Positions 62,001-64,000 of a DNA stretch of 64,000 nucleotides are shown here, one piece after another (position 1 is the first letter of the stretch; each line of letters starts with the position of its first letter). The DNA lies in contig NZ_WXUB01000001.1 in NCBI RefSeq assembly GCF_011799805.1, positions 1,612,001-1,676,000 on the forward strand. The letters run 5' to 3'. The notes beneath the pieces are model-generated. The model was not told the origin of the DNA and ran no database searches. It saw only the letters and a program-made list of their open reading frames with translations. The position numbers and the translations under genes are program-made. This stretch comes from Maribellus sediminis. GTDB taxonomy: Bacteria > Bacteroidota > Bacteroidia > Bacteroidales > Prolixibacteraceae.

Positions 62001-63568
62001 TCGGTAATGGCATCGGGTGAAATACGGTTATCATCGGCAAGAGCATTAACAGCATTTAATATACCTGTTCCGTATTTTCCTTCGTGAACAAAAGTGAATC
62101 TTTTGGTCGAGTTCAGAATAATACGGGTAAGATCGTCAGCTGTAAAATCTTCGCCACCAAATTTCGACAGTACCAGCGCTGCCACACCCGATACATGCGG
62201 ACATGCCATTGATGTTCCTTCCATATAGCCGTACTGGTCGTTGGGCAGTGTACTTAAGATGCCTGCTTTTTCTCCATAATTTGTTGCATCGCCACCAGGA
62301 GCTGCAATGTCGGCCCATTCGCCACGATTGGAATAGGGTGCCGGGTAACCTTCGGGGCCAAATGCAGTTACCGCAACTACTTCGTCAAATGCTGCAGGGT
62401 AGCGTAATGCATCTTCAAGTCCTTCGTTTCCCGCCGCAAAGAATAATACCCCACCTTTCATCGGGCTACCTTCGTATTGCCCGGCTTCGGCTACAAAATA
62501 CCGGATAGCATCCAGTACTTCCGGCTCGTAATAATTTGTTGTATTATAACCCCATGAATTTTGGGAAATTACAGCTCCGTTGTCGGCTCCATATACAATA
62601 GCTGCTGCAAAATTACCTCCGTTAAAAGACCTGTTGTCAAATACCTGGCACGAGATCATTTTTACTCCGTTTCCATTGCCATCTCCACCGGCAACACCCG
62701 ATACACCAATCCCGTTATTTGATACTGCACCAACGGTTCCGGCCACGTGCGTCCCGTGATCGCCTATGGAGAGTGCGCCATCCATTACGAAGTTATATCC
62801 GTGATAATCATCGATATATCCGTTCTGGTCGTCGTCAACACCTTCAACCCCGTTAATTTCAGCTTCGTTGTTCCAAATATTTTTTTTCAGGTCTTCGTGC
62901 TCAACATCAACTCCCTGGTCAACAATGGCAACAATAATATCTGAATTCCCGCTTGTTTGTTCCCAGGCCCCAAACAGATCTATGTCAACCGTATTTTCAA
63001 CAATGCTTCCGTTACTCTCGTAGTGCCACTGGTCAATCAATAGCGGGTCATTAAAAAAAGGTATATATGAATCCTGGCTTTGAGCCGATTTAACCGTGGT
63101 ATTTTTACTAACTACCTCAACATTGTATGGAACCGCTTTCTTATCCTGATCAATGCTTACTTTTTTGTAAACAGGCTTTGCATATTCCAACTCGCTTAAT
63201 CCTGTGTATTTATCAGCTACACTGCGCGGATCAATCGTTGGATCAAATTCAAGTTCAACCCAAAGGTGCAGGCCATATTCGCGGTGTTTGGCTTCATGTT
63301 TTGGCGAAAAGGGAAACACCCTTCTTAACCGTTGAATACCAACTTCCCTGCTCACCTGGTCAATACCCGGAACGCCAAGTTCAGAACCTTCAACTTCGGT
63401 GGAAAGCGTGGTTAAAAGATTCACACTTTTAAGTTGACTTTCTTTCAGTTTAATCCTTATCAGTCCTTCTACACAATCTTCCTGCTGAAGCTCGGTTGTT
63501 TGTCCGAAGACTGAACTAACTGCCACCAGCCAGGCGATAACTAAAAGGAATATTATCTTATTGCTCAT
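56042..63568 (-). CDS. Giant secreted subtilisin-family (S8) protease with T9SS tail
   Basis: A 2508-residue protein; the start at 63568 begins the signal peptide (NKIIFLLVIAWLVAVSSVFGQ). The S8 triad is complete: D217 in VDQGVDVEHED, H271 in GDHGTHVAGT and S453 in GTSMACPHVSG. An FN3-like domain follows (about 510-600; FHSEIRLEWTVPADED). A very long tail holds ASH/HYDIN-like beta-domains (GKPELSAPDTLNWGDVIF; GTPEILSIDSALFNPVKLG), cadherin-like repeats and a type A T9SS sorting domain (NIYPNPVTNGRTN, ending EAGKFVIK). It acts on the cell surface or is released. It stands 51 bases after the FISUMP gene. Confidence 0.92.
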   Translation of the reverse strand: MSNKIIFLLVIAWLVAVSSVFGQTTELQQEDCVEGLIRIKLKESQLKSVNLLTTLSTEVEGSELGVPGIDQVSREVGIQRLRRVFPFSPKHEAKHREYGLHLWVELEFDPTIDPRSVADKYTGLSELEYAKPVYKKVSIDQDKKAVPYNVEVVSKNTTVKSAQSQDSYIPFFNDPLLIDQWHYESNGSIVENTVDIDLFGAWEQTSGNSDIIVAIVDQGVDVEHEDLKKNIWNNEAEINGVEGVDDDQNGYIDDYHGYNFVMDGALSIGDHGTHVAGTVGAVSNNGIGVSGVAGGDGNGNGVKMISCQVFDNRSFNGGNFAAAIVYGADNGAVISQNSWGYNTTNYYEPEVLDAIRYFVAEAGQYEGSPMKGGVLFFAAGNEGLEDALRYPAAFDEVVAVTAFGPEGYPAPYSNRGEWADIAAPGGDATNYGEKAGILSTLPNDQYGYMEGTSMACPHVSGVAALVLSKFGGEDFTADDLTRIILNSTKRFTFVHEGKYGTGILNAVNALADDNRISPDAITDLHASEIFHSEIRLEWTVPADEDNGEPRYYYLAIGSSEITEKNFDEFGYFVLENELSAGDTFNINITGFQKQSNYWFAVKSADQFDNLSDISNILHVKTSDLPHFMESTRLVDVSIDVNSETIKKVPINFSNIGDGIIYWNTSIENETYYQETAEELQTQIDEKKAEAAANESDFSSSRSYALPYQSLKSATSVPAELEHWRNDDTQFKYGLSYETASGYPDNLMGSGNTNAGLIFATRFDIPYDYKFNMTHLAVALFPTIKDKPIIIELKKGSKRVEEAETVYLQEYYPDTTNVLKYFLMPIYRPQKFEDNEILWVVLHFPKEMAYPLAVQFGGNPDFFNYFLMSKNNGLTFQNAYFAFSRMVVPMLAALSTGDDGSYVFMNPNNGEIASKQTTTQEVVIDATNLTNGKHLASLGILTNDIHKPVVNIEVKVDVSGQQPEVENKEVYAFKAYNQSENKLEFEITNKGLADLEIYNISAVVDGVEKNFTDSVVIGPSFKSFIPFKYTPDNTGLIQTRLILETNIGTIELPTEFTVTESPELEISTAIDTIELAYNEIRKVDVQLKNNSSSTALEYDLSHYSIINSTNGILPYTFHYEILTSQDVGGPEDNQWEDISAYSNKYGNTDIKEATMDLAMKFPFFNEMPEIIYANLRGQLFLYYDGLLGNDPEADVYGFSKGLFIPIRIKDHYLKIRELQQYSFGDHSVFTVSADIIDPGQSGSVSAGIIDYQIVLFRNGAIEFRYKNLEAITEEMDYTVAIQGLTREQLLLFKDFGSTNKLYSGQVIRFEPDAGINMIVSANSRDGIVNTETSKNIELTINPEMVNAYEGVYNNPFVVKTNTVNGYEYYPLIIKVTGTPEILSIDSALFNPVKLGFASNSFAKITNQGTSEVKIKSVSFSQAEFSSQLSLPYALGANSKVQIPLTFTPSATGELTGTMNITFDNGTQKSVVLVANAFEDPSYTISVPDNIVVDLLAGEHKTVPLSLENLPKNIDLHSTFANNWFSWINAEGQKRGGSTNSVDVDSKFGYWWGKSGEERPFYKWEDINDSSEVLIIEQGEQYMLPLPFEFPFFGKMYDTIWISKNGYVAVVEPESDDYRLDFEKGDGFAGVIAPFWSENIVPSIEGDGVRLRTEDSRVILQWNQFQAVESSISPGKLTFQLEMQADGSIYFHYKKVSGWQGVLNYGLESPDEEETVETTRSWILDWSILSDKSSLAFIPPLRNKISSGENKNFDLEISAERIYKSGTYRDTVVLYSNSDSQSKYTIPVQVNVTGKPELSAPDTLNWGDVIFTQDLTLNETIKLNNPGSDPLTIISIKGEGLDDLLLYDSNGDKIIKNSSGTLLNPITINPWDEFVLKLEIPVKTQNDVNGMIRFAGDSETTNIRILAKPVDSPVFAWTATDQVFNANSDDIQEYRFSIKNDGPGILTYDLLPTIIPEGGDIELPLIVDEIGNFNTDQLASVREVALDTKEPADGVFTPMIEMGDLAFASRLTAPSGGFFLTHVRAFEYLTAVNEYLRLMVYLGGEDPTAGEKLYEQKYVIDRTIDQQWINIPLEQGIQIPEGEDFYIIIVQPPSFRYFGFELANDLDIVPRNFTGLIRPEDTFYWIKNEPPSDTRVWKMRAVTAAGDGAWLSLDNLGGEVNSGESVAIKAMVDAKLARAGEHIAKVLATSNDVNRSSDEFNIELRVNGAPDFEYFPNIYKDTLRVTETEETVLNYLFKDNEGESMTFETGQFEDGIELTSNQTSNNTAQLTVNTNYESEGFYKIPVFVTDAAGNVSADTVLLEVENKNRPPVFNTDFENIELNLSDPNPFTIDPAELFTDPDGDELQTYAGNYNPEIVDMAFGTVYIGLYPIMEGTAVLIFAADDGKEDGFVYSYVYVQVFDDPDAVKASPYGNRNNPDIKLSSEQTMNIYPNPVTNGRTNLVFRLENDSNTRIEIYNATGIKVQSVDLGNLTSGEYQHELELGGYVSGMYICRLIKDDESFEAGKFVIK

Positions 63569-63619
63569 TTTTATTTGATTCTGAGATTTTATTTTATCGA
63601 TTGCAATAATTTGCATGTA

Positions 63620-64000
63620 CTAATTCTCTTCCGCTATATCTCGTACATAACGGACAGACAGGGCGTAAAAATCTACCGGTAAAGAACTCAATGTCGGTTG
63701 AGATGCACCGGGCGAAACTTCAACCATGCTGGCATATCTGTATGTTTCACTATAATCTTTAAACCAAAATAAACCGTAATTATCCAGTTGATTACTCACA
63801 TTTCTGTATGCAGGGTCGGCAGAACTCGATTTTTCTATGTAACCCGCCAGGTTTAATTCGAGGCCGGTTTCTCCTCCTTCAAGAATATCGTCGAGGGCAT
63901 ATAATGGCCCACCTAAAGAGTTAACCAGCTCGCTGAATTCTTCTACCGAAGGCAAACGCCATCCATCGGGAGCCTGGTAGTTTGCTGCTTGCCAGGAATA
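63620..64000 (-). CDS. FISUMP-domain protein, 5' end outside the window
   Basis: The frame runs off the right edge, so only the C-terminal 126 residues are seen. They read APDGWRLPSVEEFSELVNSL, then LELNLAGYI, YGLFWFKDYSET and end in SVRYVRD, the layout of the Fibrobacter succinogenes major paralogous (FISUMP) domain (LPSxxEF, G--WSS, SVRCVRD). The domain is common in secreted Bacteroidota proteins; function unknown. Related in C-terminal architecture to the protein at 14122. It is immediately upstream of the giant protease and perhaps cotranscribed. Confidence 0.82.
   Translation of the reverse strand, partial: YSWQAANYQAPDGWRLPSVEEFSELVNSLGGPLYALDDILEGGETGLELNLAGYIEKSSSADPAYRNVSNQLDNYGLFWFKDYSETYRYASMVEVSPGASQPTLSSLPVDFYALSVRYVRDIAEEN

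Overview
The window looks like chromosomal DNA of a marine or sediment Bacteroidota, most likely of the Marinilabiliales/Prolixibacteraceae type. The evidence is SusC/SusD genes, FecI/FecR-type regulators with STN-domain signalling, type IX secretion (T9SS) tails, Bacteroidota lipoproteins, the two-domain malic enzyme and short AMP nucleosidase typical of the phylum, and promoter boxes of the TAnnTTTG kind. This placement is inference; no rRNA or complete tRNA is present to confirm it.

Left part (1-29,935): an ordinary housekeeping and accessory backbone, mostly on the minus strand. It holds an SDR reductase, a phosphotriesterase-like lipoprotein, a DMT exporter, a MazF/PemK-type toxin pair, pheT, an M3 peptidase (plus strand), mscS with a companion gene, a sigma/anti-sigma/DUF4252 operon, a lipid kinase, two secreted proteins (one with three internal repeats, one T9SS cargo), a degenerate class IV aminotransferase, rhomboid, holA, amn, a lone HsdR-N-like nuclease fold, a GNAT enzyme, a GT2 fusion, recR, maeB, an HdeD-like protein, an XRE regulator and a string of four very small genes. 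A symmetric palindromic repeat element sits between an outer-membrane protein gene and maeB.

Centre (30,332-55,205): a sulfatase-rich polysaccharide utilisation locus (PUL), all on the plus strand. The order is FecI-type sigma factor, SMP-30-type lactonase, FecR, SusC with STN domain, SusD, a GNRA-capped hairpin, a sulfatase remnant, then sulfatase, GH2, sulfatase, sulfatase, a GH5-like/GH43-like fusion, sulfatase, iduronate-sulfatase-like, sulfatase, a GH43-like lipoprotein, a broken gene and a seventh sulfatase. The probable logic is as follows. SusCD binds and imports a sulfated glycan and SusC reports this through FecR to FecI. Periplasmic and surface sulfatases strip sulfate, and the GH2, GH5-like and GH43-like enzymes remove the exposed sugars. 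No endo-acting lyase or agarase/carrageenase-like enzyme is visible, so the substrate cannot be fixed; a sulfated galactan- or ulvan-like glycan carrying pentose or galactose is the best guess. No sulfatase-maturating enzyme is in the window.

Right part (55,206-64,000): a strong terminator, then a 3' half of a tRNA-Thr-like gene that breaks off in the anticodon loop (a probable integration scar). Beyond it are minus-strand genes for a small GRAM/PH-like protein, a 2508-residue secreted subtilisin with T9SS tail, and a FISUMP-domain protein cut by the window edge.

No CRISPR array, phage gene, integrase or intact insertion sequence was seen.
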